Source of the DNA: Desulfovibrio inopinatus DSM 10711
GTDB taxonomy: Bacteria; Desulfobacterota; Desulfovibrionia; Desulfovibrionales; Desulfovibrionaceae
Assembly (NCBI RefSeq): GCF_000429305.1
Contig: NZ_KE386880.1
Location: 99,215-163,214, forward strand
Direction of reading: 5' to 3'
DNA length: 64,000 nucleotides
This document shows positions 44,063 to 52,475 of the stretch, in pieces. The stretch's first letter is position 1, and each line of letters starts with the position of its first letter. The notes under the pieces are model-generated. The model was given only the letters and a program-made list of their open reading frames with translations, searched no databases and was not told where the DNA came from. The position numbers and the translations under genes were made by a program.

Positions 44063-45058
44063 TCAACCGGTACAGTCTTTTATAAGGGTATATGCTTCTT
44101 CAATGTTCATTATGGTTTTTTCTAGGTTTATAATTCCATCTTCATCTACAAAGATGTAGCCGTTGTCTCGAGTTACTACGGTCATATATGATCCAGATCC
44201 AAATCTGGCAGGTTTGGAATAGCATAGCGACGAATTTTTAGCAGTTTCAGAAACAATATCGTACCATTGTTTTCTCGTTTCAGATCTTTTTTCTTTATTA
44301 TTTTCCAATATTTTGATGCACAGGGCCTTCTCTTGGAGGCTTATATGGAGATTTTCTCCATAATGTAGCCAGTAGCTCATAAAACCACCATTTGGATTTG
44401 CTATATACCCCCATCCATGTTCGTTAGGTTTAAATTTTTTAGAAAAATGATCGTATATTTTAGAATAAAAGCCAATCCAGGCAGACCAATTAGTACTCCA
44501 TATTGAAAGTGGACTCGACATCCATGAATTCATCTCTTCTTCTTGTTTTTCTAGGTAAGAATAAAAATCATGAAAAAGAGGGTGGATGTCTTTTTTATCA
44601 AACAGATCAAGTAAGTCACGTCGTTGAACAACTGAATACTCATTTTTTATTGCCTCATCATATTCACCACTTTCAGGATTTCCTGTTTTTAAATATATTG
44701 GAACAATTTTAGCACGAGGAATTTTGTCTTCTTCAACTAGCCTATCAAGATATCTTTTTAATTGATTTCCATGTTGATTTGAATGGACTTTGTCTTCAAT
44801 AAGTATTGTGTATTCATTGTTTACTATTATGAGTATGTCTATCGAGTAGTATTGTTGTCTAATTTCAAGAGACTCTACAGAATTGACTTCTGAAATCCCA
44901 CCATGTTTCAATAGCCATAGTATGAATTGTTGAGCACATTTGTGCATCGTTGGTTCATTTGCTGCATATTTTGGATCAGCCCAAGCTGATAACCAGCAAA
45001 GGAATGCATCTTGTGACAGCTCTTTCGTCGCATATGTAAAGAGATTTGGAGTATTCAT
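44063..45058 (-). CDS. PD-(D/E)XK nuclease superfamily protein
   Basis: The 331-residue protein starts NLFTYATKELSQDAFLCWL, typical of the PDDEXK_4 family. The catalytic core is visible: Asp in YYSIDILIIVNNEYTILIEDKV shortened here to SIDILIIV, then ILIEDKVHS as the E-x-K part, followed by the helix NQLKRYLDRL. The C-terminal half is unassigned. The catalytic motif is intact. Family members often sit in defence islands or near restriction systems, but their substrates are mostly uncharacterised. The gene is AT-rich compared with its surroundings and ends in its own terminator, which suggests horizontal acquisition. No methyltransferase partner is present. Confidence 0.75.
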   Translation of the reverse strand: MNTPNLFTYATKELSQDAFLCWLSAWADPKYAANEPTMHKCAQQFILWLLKHGGISEVNSVESLEIRQQYYSIDILIIVNNEYTILIEDKVHSNQHGNQLKRYLDRLVEEDKIPRAKIVPIYLKTGNPESGEYDEAIKNEYSVVQRRDLLDLFDKKDIHPLFHDFYSYLEKQEEEMNSWMSSPLSIWSTNWSAWIGFYSKIYDHFSKKFKPNEHGWGYIANPNGGFMSYWLHYGENLHISLQEKALCIKILENNKEKRSETRKQWYDIVSETAKNSSLCYSKPARFGSGSYMTVVTRDNGYIFVDEDGIINLEKTIMNIEEAYTLIKDCTG

Positions 45059-45304
45059 TGTGTCCTTTGGAGATTTATTGTTAAGTCCGAAAAGATTCCT
45101 TTTCTGAGGGATGGCCCTATCTCATATTGAACGGAACCCTAAGGTGAAACAGATTTATGAATAGCTTGTTGCGTGTTGGCATATATAGCTATTCATGTTG
45201 TTGGAGTATTCCTTTTTTTGTCATGATTACCGTCAATGATTGTTTTCTTTGGACAAATTGTATTTCCAAAAAATTCATTTATCCTCTCAATTCAGCTCTA
45301 TTTT
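45059..45304. other. AT-rich intergenic stretch in the accessory segment
   Basis: Lies between the nuclease gene and the interrupted small gene, both on the minus strand. I see no gene or clear terminator; it probably carries the nuclease promoter. Confidence 0.4.
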
Positions 45305-45657
45305 TTAGAATCTCGCTTTCTTTAGAATAGAACTCAATGCTTGCAATCTGCTTGATAACAATTGTTCTTCAGCTGAAAACTCTTCTGAAAGATCACAGAT
45401 TTGATCAAGCTCAACAGGATCAGTTTGATTATGGAAAGTATCCTCATCGATTGTAGCTGTAGATCCTCTGCTCAAATAAAGTGTTGCAACCATAAAAATC
45501 ACAATATCTACAGCTCTATGCAAAGGTACTTCTTCACTTTGCATACTCAATTTTTCGTCAGTATGTCTCCATATTTTTCCTGATAACTTGTTTGAGCTAC
45601 TTTCATCGGAAATTTTTTTAAAAGAACATCAATCATTTTTTTCTGTGTAGTTGGCAC
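45305..45657 (-). pseudogene. Small gene interrupted by a frame change at an A7 run
   Basis: A GTG start at 45657 follows GGAGGAAGCA and opens 36 codons (MPTTQKKMIDVLLKKF at the start). The frame then stops at 45547. A neighbouring frame is open from the A-run at 45613-45619 to 45305 and reads on smoothly (KISDESSSNKLSGKIWRHTD, later LDQICDLSEEFSAEEQLL). A -1 shift at T-TTA-AAA (45622-45616) would give one 117-residue product. This is either an inactivating indel, a sequencing error in a homopolymer, or programmed frameshifting. The protein is acidic at its end and matches nothing I know. Confidence 0.5.
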
Positions 45658-46016
45658 TGCTTCCTCCTCTGTTTTGGGTATCAAACATCATTGTTCCCAT
45701 ACCAAAAGGATATAGTGAGTCTTTCTTATGGGAGTGTATCTGTGATAAAGCCTTCAACTTGTTTCGATTAGCAAGTCTTGTTCTTTTCTTAAATAATCAT
45801 ATTATTTTAACAGGTTGGTTAATGTTGTTTCTAGGTGCTCAGGAGGGATATTTAAAATGCCGAAATGTTTATGAAATATCAAAGGTCAAAGGAGGGGATA
45901 GAATATTGTTTTTCGTGCATTTATTTCTTTAGTGATGTAATTACAAGATTGTCATATTCTTTTGAGTAAATGAATCGAAGGATATTATAACACTCCAGGA
46001 AAGATCAAGGTCAACA
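45658..46016. other. AT-rich intergenic stretch before the sulfotransferase gene
   Basis: Contains the promoters of the interrupted gene (minus) and the sulfotransferase (plus). A 93-codon plus-strand frame beginning at a TTG (45651) overlaps the other gene's start and is not supported. Confidence 0.4.
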
Positions 46017-46646
46017 TTGGATTTATCACAACGTGTTTCATCGTCGGAAAAGATACGTAAAAAATTTCTCATTATCGGCCATCCTCGGTCTGGTACGGGA
46101 TATATGACGGTTTTGATGCAAGCTGCTGGATATACTGTCGGACACGAAGTGATGAAAGAGGATGGGATCAGCAGTTGGGTTTTTGCAGCACCCAATGAAT
46201 ACCAATGGTGGATTGATACAACGTTGAGAAGAAGTGACTACGATTTTGAAAAAATCATTTGTGTTGTTCGCGATCCTGTTCAAACTGTCGCGAGCACGAT
46301 GTACACGGAAGTTATGAGTTTACCACTTCGCGCGCAATATATTGATTTTAGAAAATGTAAGAATCCAATTGAGCAATCAGTGTTATCAGTCGTGGGATGG
46401 TATATGCTCGTTTTGAAACAAAATCCTGACGTGATTATCCAGCTTGAAAACCCGGAAAGAATTTTTCACTGGCTGTATGAACAAGGTTATACTGACACGA
46501 AAGTGACGGAATACTCGACGCAAAAATATAATACGCGAAGTCATCCTGATATTTCTTATGAGCAAATTGCGAATTCCATTTCTCGTGATATGAAAATACT
46601 GTTTGATAGCCATATACGCCGTTTCGGCTATCAATATGCCACCTAG
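46017..46646 (+). CDS. Sulfotransferase-like protein
   Basis: Translation probably starts at TTG 46017, preceded by AAGG at 6 bp. The 209-residue protein has the 5'-phosphosulfate loop FLIIGHPRSGTGYMT near residue 17 and the 3'-phosphate region VVRDPVQTVASTMY near residue 83. Both belong to PAPS-dependent sulfotransferases, which move sulfate to carbohydrates, lipids or proteins. The protein is short for the family but appears complete. It lies at the end of the AT-rich segment. The acceptor is unknown. Confidence 0.7.
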   Translation: MDLSQRVSSSEKIRKKFLIIGHPRSGTGYMTVLMQAAGYTVGHEVMKEDGISSWVFAAPNEYQWWIDTTLRRSDYDFEKIICVVRDPVQTVASTMYTEVMSLPLRAQYIDFRKCKNPIEQSVLSVVGWYMLVLKQNPDVIIQLENPERIFHWLYEQGYTDTKVTEYSTQKYNTRSHPDISYEQIANSISRDMKILFDSHIRRFGYQYAT

Positions 46647-46730
46647 GCGCAATATCGATGCATGCACTATGGAGAGGGAACTGTATATCGCGTCGTGTAT
46701 GCTCTTGTTTCTCGTCTTTCGTTCGCACTC

Positions 46731-47936
46731 CTATTCCAAATCAAACGGTTTAATCACGCGTTCTAACACTCCTTGTACCTTGGATATCGCAACTCCATAA
46801 TTGGTGACGGGGACGCCGCGACGGGTGCATTCCCGGATACGGCGGAGCATTGCTGTACGGTTGATCATGCAACCACCGCAATGGATAGCCAGAGCATAGT
46901 CTTCAAGATCTTCGGGAAAATCATGCCCAGAATACATAATGAACTTCAGGTCCTTGCCGGTGTACTGCGTAATCCATCGGGGAATTTTGACACGACCGAT
47001 ATCGTCGGCAACGGCGTGGTGGGAACAAGCTTCGCACATGAGAACCCTGTCTCCATCCTGGAGAGAATCAATTGTTTTGGCTCCCTGTACAAGGCTCGCG
47101 AGATTGCCTTTATAGCGGGCAAAGAGGATCGAAAAGGTAGTCAGCGGAATGGTCTCCGGAACATCGGCGGCAACTTTGAGCACGACCTGAGAGTCGGTGA
47201 CAACAAGAGCAGGTTCGTCACTGAGCATGCTGAGGGCGTGTTCAAGTTCTCGTTCTTTGACAACAAGGCCTATGCCATCACTGTCAAGGGTGTCGCGTAG
47301 AACCTGGATTTGGGGCAGGATCAGTCGGCCTTTGGGGGCGGCAAGATCAATAGGGACGACACAGAGCACGGTATCGCCTTCGTTGATAAGGTCGCCGATG
47401 AGAACCGGTTCCTCCGTGAATTCGCGAGGAGCGTGATCAATGACCGTTTTTTTGAGATCATCAATCGCTAAACCGGCTTTCGCGCTCACGCTCATGTGCG
47501 GAATGCGGTTTGCCTCACAAAACTCGACATCGTCGGTACGAAGGCAGGCGACGTCGGCCTTGTTGAAGACAACGATGACGGGAATCGTTTCTTTATGGAA
47601 TGTGCGTAAAAATGTGCGCTCCGCATCGCCCAGACCGCTTTCGCCAACGACGAGCAATGCTACATCCGTACGGCTGAGGACTTTCTTGGTTGCGTTGACA
47701 CGTTGTGCGCCGAGTTTGCCGGTATCATCGAGTCCGGCCGTATCGTAAAACGTGACCGGGCCAAGAGGTAACAGTTCATAGTGTTTGGCAACGGGATCGG
47801 TCGTGGTGCCGGGCTGCTCGGAAACAATAGCAATTTCCTGTTCAGCAAGAGCATTGATGAGTGAGGATTTGCCCGCATTGCGTCGACCAACCAGGGTAAT
47901 GACCATTCGTACCCCTCTGGGAGCGTTTTCAGACAT
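46731..47936 (-). CDS. hydF: [FeFe]-hydrogenase maturation GTPase HydF
   Basis: HydF is the scaffold on which the diiron subcluster is held before delivery to the hydrogenase. From the ATG at 47936, preceded by AAAAGGAAC, the 401 residues hold a GTPase domain (GRRNAGKSSLINAL, PGTTTDP, DTAGLDD, NKAD). A dimerisation domain follows, then the cluster domain with CEACSHH and CGGCM supplying the Cys and His ligands. It overlaps the end of hydE by 8 bp and is the last gene of the hydrogenase operon. Upstream in-frame codons belong to hydE sequence and are not used. Confidence 0.94.
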   Translation of the reverse strand: MSENAPRGVRMVITLVGRRNAGKSSLINALAEQEIAIVSEQPGTTTDPVAKHYELLPLGPVTFYDTAGLDDTGKLGAQRVNATKKVLSRTDVALLVVGESGLGDAERTFLRTFHKETIPVIVVFNKADVACLRTDDVEFCEANRIPHMSVSAKAGLAIDDLKKTVIDHAPREFTEEPVLIGDLINEGDTVLCVVPIDLAAPKGRLILPQIQVLRDTLDSDGIGLVVKERELEHALSMLSDEPALVVTDSQVVLKVAADVPETIPLTTFSILFARYKGNLASLVQGAKTIDSLQDGDRVLMCEACSHHAVADDIGRVKIPRWITQYTGKDLKFIMYSGHDFPEDLEDYALAIHCGGCMINRTAMLRRIRECTRRGVPVTNYGVAISKVQGVLERVIKPFDLE

Positions 47937-48966
47937 GACGATGTTCCTTTTCAGAGGTGAGGTCGGCGTATGCAGCGTGAAGTCGTGTAGGAGAAAATCC
48001 GCGGGTGGAAGAGGGGATATATCCCGCGATGCGAAGTCGATGTTGGAGTGTTGCAACGGTCCTCTGGACGGACAGGGAGGAACTGTTTTTGCCGGGGTAG
48101 ATGGTGTAGTCAGCGCGAACCGGTTCGGGGGTAACCGAAGGCATGACGACATTTGCGCCAGCATCAAGTCCGCGTTCGCGTCCTTTGGGGAGAAGTGCAT
48201 CCAGCGCACTTGTTGCCGGAATATTGGCCAGTGGATTCATGATACGTAAAAGCGCTATTGCACGAAGCGCTTCATCCGTATTGCCCGCAACATACGCCCC
48301 GAGAGGGGTGTCGTGGTGCGGAACAAAGGGACCAATAGCAATCATACTCAATGGAAGTTCGCTGAGTCGGAGGAGATCATTGGCAAGGACGGTCGTTGTC
48401 ATGCCGGGGAGACCGCTGATAATGCCGGAACCGGTTTCATATCCTAAACGATGGAGCGCTTCCAATCGCCGAAAGCGTTTAGCTACTGTTTGGTTCGGCC
48501 GGAGACGGGCATGCAGGGTTTCGTCGAATGTTTCTATTTTCAAGAGGTACCGATCCGCTCCGCAATCGCGCCAATAGGCATAGGTTTCGGTCGCATGATC
48601 ACCCAACGAAAGGGTTACCGCGACGTCGGCAATCTTTTTGATATGGGTGATAACATCACCGACAAGCCTAATATCCATGGCATGGTTTTCACCCGACTGC
48701 AAGACGACAGTCCCTATTTTCATGCCCACGACATGACGAACCGCCGTCAGGATGGTGTCTTTTTCCAACATGAAACGGCGAATTTGTGTGTTGGCGTGAC
48801 GGAGGCCGCAATAGTGGCAGTTCTTTTGACAGATCGTGGAAAATTCCACCACCCCACGCTGATATACTTTTCGACCGAAGATGGAGTCACATAACGCACG
48901 GGCTGACGCGAAAAGAGCTGTTGCATCCGGTGCATGGAGAACGTCAATGATTTCATTGCGTTGCAT
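47929..48966 (-). CDS. hydE: [FeFe]-hydrogenase maturation radical SAM enzyme HydE
   Basis: HydE acts on the HydG-made Fe(CO)2(CN)-cysteine complex to build the diiron unit. The 345 residues carry the radical SAM motif with Cys46, Cys50 and Cys53 (STICQKNCHYCGLRH), the GGE-like stretch VVLQSGENHAM and the TIM-barrel pattern of the biotin synthase-like branch. It starts just after the 195-residue unknown protein (3-bp gap) and overlaps hydF. Length and motifs are normal for active HydE. Confidence 0.94.
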   Translation of the reverse strand: MQRNEIIDVLHAPDATALFASARALCDSIFGRKVYQRGVVEFSTICQKNCHYCGLRHANTQIRRFMLEKDTILTAVRHVVGMKIGTVVLQSGENHAMDIRLVGDVITHIKKIADVAVTLSLGDHATETYAYWRDCGADRYLLKIETFDETLHARLRPNQTVAKRFRRLEALHRLGYETGSGIISGLPGMTTTVLANDLLRLSELPLSMIAIGPFVPHHDTPLGAYVAGNTDEALRAIALLRIMNPLANIPATSALDALLPKGRERGLDAGANVVMPSVTPEPVRADYTIYPGKNSSSLSVQRTVATLQHRLRIAGYIPSSTRGFSPTRLHAAYADLTSEKEHRHV

Positions 48967-48969
48967 AGG

Positions 48970-49557
48970 TTACATCGTGATGGGGATCGCCCGGCTAATC
49001 GTATGAACACATTCCGAAATAATGCGAAATGTGGCGCGTAGTACTGGATCGCTGGTCTTTGGTTCTGTTCCTTGATCGGCATGTTTCATAAAATCATCCA
49101 CAGGGGCCGTGACACTGCACCAGAATCCATCTGGTGTCATGACGGTACTGTGAGCAAAATGGCTGAAGAAGACGGTTTCATCGATAATCAATAGAGGCAA
49201 AGAAGGAGGCACTTGCATTTCTAAAAGGCGTACCCGAGTGGGGGCGTTCCTGGCAAAATGTTGCAGAAAAAGTCTGCATCTGTTGAGCTCGTGTTCCACT
49301 TCGGCGCTGTCTCCCTGGGGACGTAAGAGGCGCATAAAATCCATAACCCATGGATACATATGGATATCTGGTAGACATAATGCGGTCAGTGTAGGGCCAT
49401 CCGGCCGGAACAGTGTAGATTCCAGAGCATGAAGGATAGTGTTGTTGCGTGCGAATGGCCCGTATGGTGGCGCATGAAGGATAATGCGGGTGTGTGCATT
49501 GGAAAGCACTTTGGGCAAATCGAATTGTTGTACTCCAGCTTTTATATGAAGTGTCAT
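48970..49557 (-). CDS. Uncharacterised 195-residue protein inside the H-cluster maturation operon
   Basis: The gene overlaps the end of the aspartase gene by 4 bp and stops 3 bp before hydE, so it is surely part of the operon. The sequence suggests a soluble alpha/beta fold: an opening strand RIILHAPPYGPFARNN, TLTALCLPDIHMYPWV, and a late block SLPLLIIDETVFFSHFAHST. That block resembles the substrate-binding strand and loop of phospholipase-D-like or effector-binding folds, but no HKD motif is present. There is no Cys pattern for a cluster. I do not recognise the family. Its position suggests a role in H-cluster assembly or its regulation. Confidence 0.75.
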   Translation of the reverse strand: MTLHIKAGVQQFDLPKVLSNAHTRIILHAPPYGPFARNNTILHALESTLFRPDGPTLTALCLPDIHMYPWVMDFMRLLRPQGDSAEVEHELNRCRLFLQHFARNAPTRVRLLEMQVPPSLPLLIIDETVFFSHFAHSTVMTPDGFWCSVTAPVDDFMKHADQGTEPKTSDPVLRATFRIISECVHTISRAIPITM

Positions 49558-51008
49558 GATTTCACCGTATTGATACGGAGAGAGGCATATGTCTCGTCCG
49601 TGTAGCCGAGTTGCCGCATGCGTTGCGGGGTCAATACCGAAGCGACATCTTCGACGGACACACCGAGAACGGTCGCGGCTGCTTCAGGTATAGATATATG
49701 CTGTTGTCTGGCGAGTTCGGTTATATGTTCGGCTGTCTCATAGCCTACAGCCGGCACAAGCACGGTTGCCAACGCACCGCCCGAGGCAAGATGCTCGGCA
49801 CATCGATCGGTGACGGGTGAGGCTTGGGCAAGACAACGCTGGTGTAACAGCACCACGGCATGGTTCAGCATGTGCAGTGATTCCAAAAGACAATGCGCCA
49901 AAAGTGGCATGAATTGATTCAACTCCAAGTTGCCCAGAGCGGCGACGTTCCCAGCTAAACCATCGTTGGCCATCACGCGCAATGCGGCCTGTGATACGGC
50001 TTCGGGAATCACGGGATTGATTTTTCCCGGCATGATGGACGATCCGGTTTGCTGTGTTGGAATGTGCAATTCACCGAGTCCTGCCATTGGTCCACTGGCG
50101 AGCAGGCGTATATCGCTACAGATTTTTAAGAGATTGACGGCGCACGTTTTGAGCATTCCTGAGACTTCGACAAAACAGTCCATGTTTTGTGTGGCGTCGA
50201 TGAAGTTTTCTGCCCGGGCAATTTTGAGGCCCGTGATAGAACGCAAAGCATCGGTCACGCGCAAGATATACTCACGGGGTGCGCCAAGCCCCGTGCCAAC
50301 GGCGGTGCCGCCCAGATTGACGAGCTTGATGCGTTCGCGACATTTGAAGATGCGCCAACGATCACGGGATATGGCTTCGGCCCAGGCGCCGAATGTCATG
50401 CCGGCTGTCATGGGCACTGCATCTTGGAGTTGGGTGCGGGCAAGACGCAGGATGTTTTGATACTCCTGTTCCTTGTGTTGGAGTGTCGTCTGAAGATCGG
50501 CAATCGATGGTTCGAGTCGCTTCAGCTCGTGGAGCATGGCAACTTTGAGTGCGGTGGGGTATGTGTCATTGGTGGATTGGTGCAGATTCACATGATGCAA
50601 TGGATGGACCACATAAGCACCATACGGATGCCCCAGTAATGCTCCGGCGCGATTGGCGAGCACTTCGTTGATATTCATATTGGTCGATGTGCCGGCACCA
50701 CCTTGAAAGGCGTCAACGACAATAGCATCATGGTGTTCACCACGGATGACTTCTCTACAAGCCGTGTCAATGGCCTGCGCAATGTCGGTTGGGAGATATC
50801 CCAGCGCGAGGTTGGTCCTGGCGCAAGCTAATTTGACTTCGGCATACGCGCGAATCAATACGGCGGGAAGCCGTAGGCCCGAAAGCGGGAAATTGGCGGT
50901 TGCTCGGGCCGTATGGATTCCATACAAGGCATTGGCAGGAATTTCGACGCAACCTAAGGCGTCGTGTTCCGAACGGAATAGTGTTGCCATGCTTTCTTTC
51001 TCCAACAT
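49554..51008 (-). CDS. aspA: Aspartate ammonia-lyase in the hydrogenase maturation operon
   Basis: This enzyme deaminates aspartate to fumarate and ammonia. The protein has the superfamily signature GSSIMPGKINPVIPEAV, the anion-binding loop QGGAGTSTNMNINEVLANRA and the HPLHHVNLHQSTNDTYPTA region. The 484 residues start at 51008 (AGAGG upstream), or 478 residues if the ATG at 50990 (GGAG upstream) is used. Its place between hydG and the unknown protein suggests ammonia supply for the azadithiolate bridge or another local need; this is inference. Substrate could in principle be another aspartate-like compound. Confidence 0.88.
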   Translation of the reverse strand: MLEKESMATLFRSEHDALGCVEIPANALYGIHTARATANFPLSGLRLPAVLIRAYAEVKLACARTNLALGYLPTDIAQAIDTACREVIRGEHHDAIVVDAFQGGAGTSTNMNINEVLANRAGALLGHPYGAYVVHPLHHVNLHQSTNDTYPTALKVAMLHELKRLEPSIADLQTTLQHKEQEYQNILRLARTQLQDAVPMTAGMTFGAWAEAISRDRWRIFKCRERIKLVNLGGTAVGTGLGAPREYILRVTDALRSITGLKIARAENFIDATQNMDCFVEVSGMLKTCAVNLLKICSDIRLLASGPMAGLGELHIPTQQTGSSIMPGKINPVIPEAVSQAALRVMANDGLAGNVAALGNLELNQFMPLLAHCLLESLHMLNHAVVLLHQRCLAQASPVTDRCAEHLASGGALATVLVPAVGYETAEHITELARQQHISIPEAAATVLGVSVEDVASVLTPQRMRQLGYTDETYASLRINTVKS

Positions 51009-51020
51009 GCGTGTTGCCTC

Positions 51021-52433
51021 TTAAAAATAGAGGTCACGCTCTCCTTGTTCTAAACGACATAACCGTGCCGTGACGATGTTGCGTCGTGTGTCGGGTAATG
51101 TTTCCATCTCATGCTGCAGAAGCGGCATGCCGATTGCACGCGTGGTGTCGCTGGCGTAATCTTCCAAGTATTCTTTGAACGTCAACATGGCGTTGGGAAG
51201 GCAATATTGCTGGATGAAGCCTGCTTTTGCGAGTCCCATAAAATGTTCACCGGTTCTGCCCAAACGATAGCATGCCGTACACCACGATGGGATGTATCCT
51301 TGGTGGATGATTTCTTGAATGACATCGTCGAGACTGCGGTTGTCACCCACGCAGAATTGTTGCACCTCGGGCCTGTTGTAGTTGGGGTCGGCGTAGGCGC
51401 CGGGGTAGGTCCGTGATCCTGCACTCAGTTGGGAAACACCGAGATCGAGCAGTTCTCGCCGCATGGTTTGGCCTTCACGTGTGCTGAGAATGAGGCCGGT
51501 ATACGGAACCGAGAGGCGTAAGACCGCAACCAGACGTTTGAATTGGGCGTCTGTTATGGGAAAGGGCGGATTGAAGGTGATATCGGCATTCAATGCCGGT
51601 TCCAGACGAGGAAACGAAATGGTATGCGGGCCAACGCCGAAATGTTTTTCCAGTTCGGCTGCATGGGCAAGCAACGCCAGCGTATCGAATCGATAATCAT
51701 ACAGGCCGAGCAGTGTGCCCATGCCGACATCATCAATGCCGGCTTCCATGGCTCTATGCATGGCATGAAGTCGCCACAAGAAGTTTTGCTTGTGGCCGCT
51801 GGGATGAAGCATCGCATACGTGTCGGTATGATAGGTCTCCTGAAAACATTGGTACGTGCCGATACCGACGTCATGAAGTTTTTTGAATCCTTCCACATCC
51901 AGCGGGGCGCAATTGATGTTGACTCTTCGGATTTCGCCGCTTCTTTGGGAGATTGTTTGGTACACCGTTTGGACGGTCTCAGCGATCCAGTCCGCCCCGA
52001 ATTTGGGATGTTCACCGTAAACCAACAATAACCGTTTATGTCCCTGGTCTTCAAGCACGGTGACTTCACGTTGGATTTCTTCGGCACAGAGCGTCCGTCG
52101 TTCCAACTCCGTATTCGTTGCCTTGAACCCGCAATAGGTACATCGATTGCCGCATTCGTTGGTGATATAGAGTGGGGCAAACAGCACCAGACGATTACCG
52201 TAGATTGTCTGTTTGACGGTGCGGGCGGTTTCGAAAATGGCCTCATTGAGTTGTGGGTCTTCGACATGGAGCAGACAAGCGGTTTCGTCCAACGTCAACC
52301 CTTTGGCTTCACGGGCTTTTTCAAGGATATCGTGAATTCGGGCCGCGTCGGTCCCGGCGGTGTCCTGCACGGTTTTCCATATCGCGTCTTCATCAATAAA
52401 ATTTTGTAACCCTTTGATATCCGGTTTCATCAT
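51021..52433 (-). CDS. hydG: [FeFe]-hydrogenase maturation radical SAM enzyme HydG
   Basis: HydG cleaves tyrosine to make the CO and CN ligands of the H-cluster. The 470 residues have the radical SAM cluster Cys94, Cys98 and Cys101 (YITNECGNRCTYCGF) and the C-terminal auxiliary cluster Cys in SWCTACYRLGRTGEHFMGL and QQYC. ThiH-like barrel motifs are intact. It follows the sigma-54 activator gene after a 42-bp gap and precedes aspA by 12 bp, continuing the operon. Confidence 0.95.
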   Translation of the reverse strand: MMKPDIKGLQNFIDEDAIWKTVQDTAGTDAARIHDILEKAREAKGLTLDETACLLHVEDPQLNEAIFETARTVKQTIYGNRLVLFAPLYITNECGNRCTYCGFKATNTELERRTLCAEEIQREVTVLEDQGHKRLLLVYGEHPKFGADWIAETVQTVYQTISQRSGEIRRVNINCAPLDVEGFKKLHDVGIGTYQCFQETYHTDTYAMLHPSGHKQNFLWRLHAMHRAMEAGIDDVGMGTLLGLYDYRFDTLALLAHAAELEKHFGVGPHTISFPRLEPALNADITFNPPFPITDAQFKRLVAVLRLSVPYTGLILSTREGQTMRRELLDLGVSQLSAGSRTYPGAYADPNYNRPEVQQFCVGDNRSLDDVIQEIIHQGYIPSWCTACYRLGRTGEHFMGLAKAGFIQQYCLPNAMLTFKEYLEDYASDTTRAIGMPLLQHEMETLPDTRRNIVTARLCRLEQGERDLYF

Positions 52434-52475
52434 GTTCTCCGTGGTTGGCGTACACAGTGGTGTACCCCATACGGT

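Noticed and set aside
45651-45932. 93-codon plus-strand frame with hydrophobic residues
   Set aside because: Starts at TTG without a ribosome binding site and overlaps the well-supported start of the minus-strand gene.
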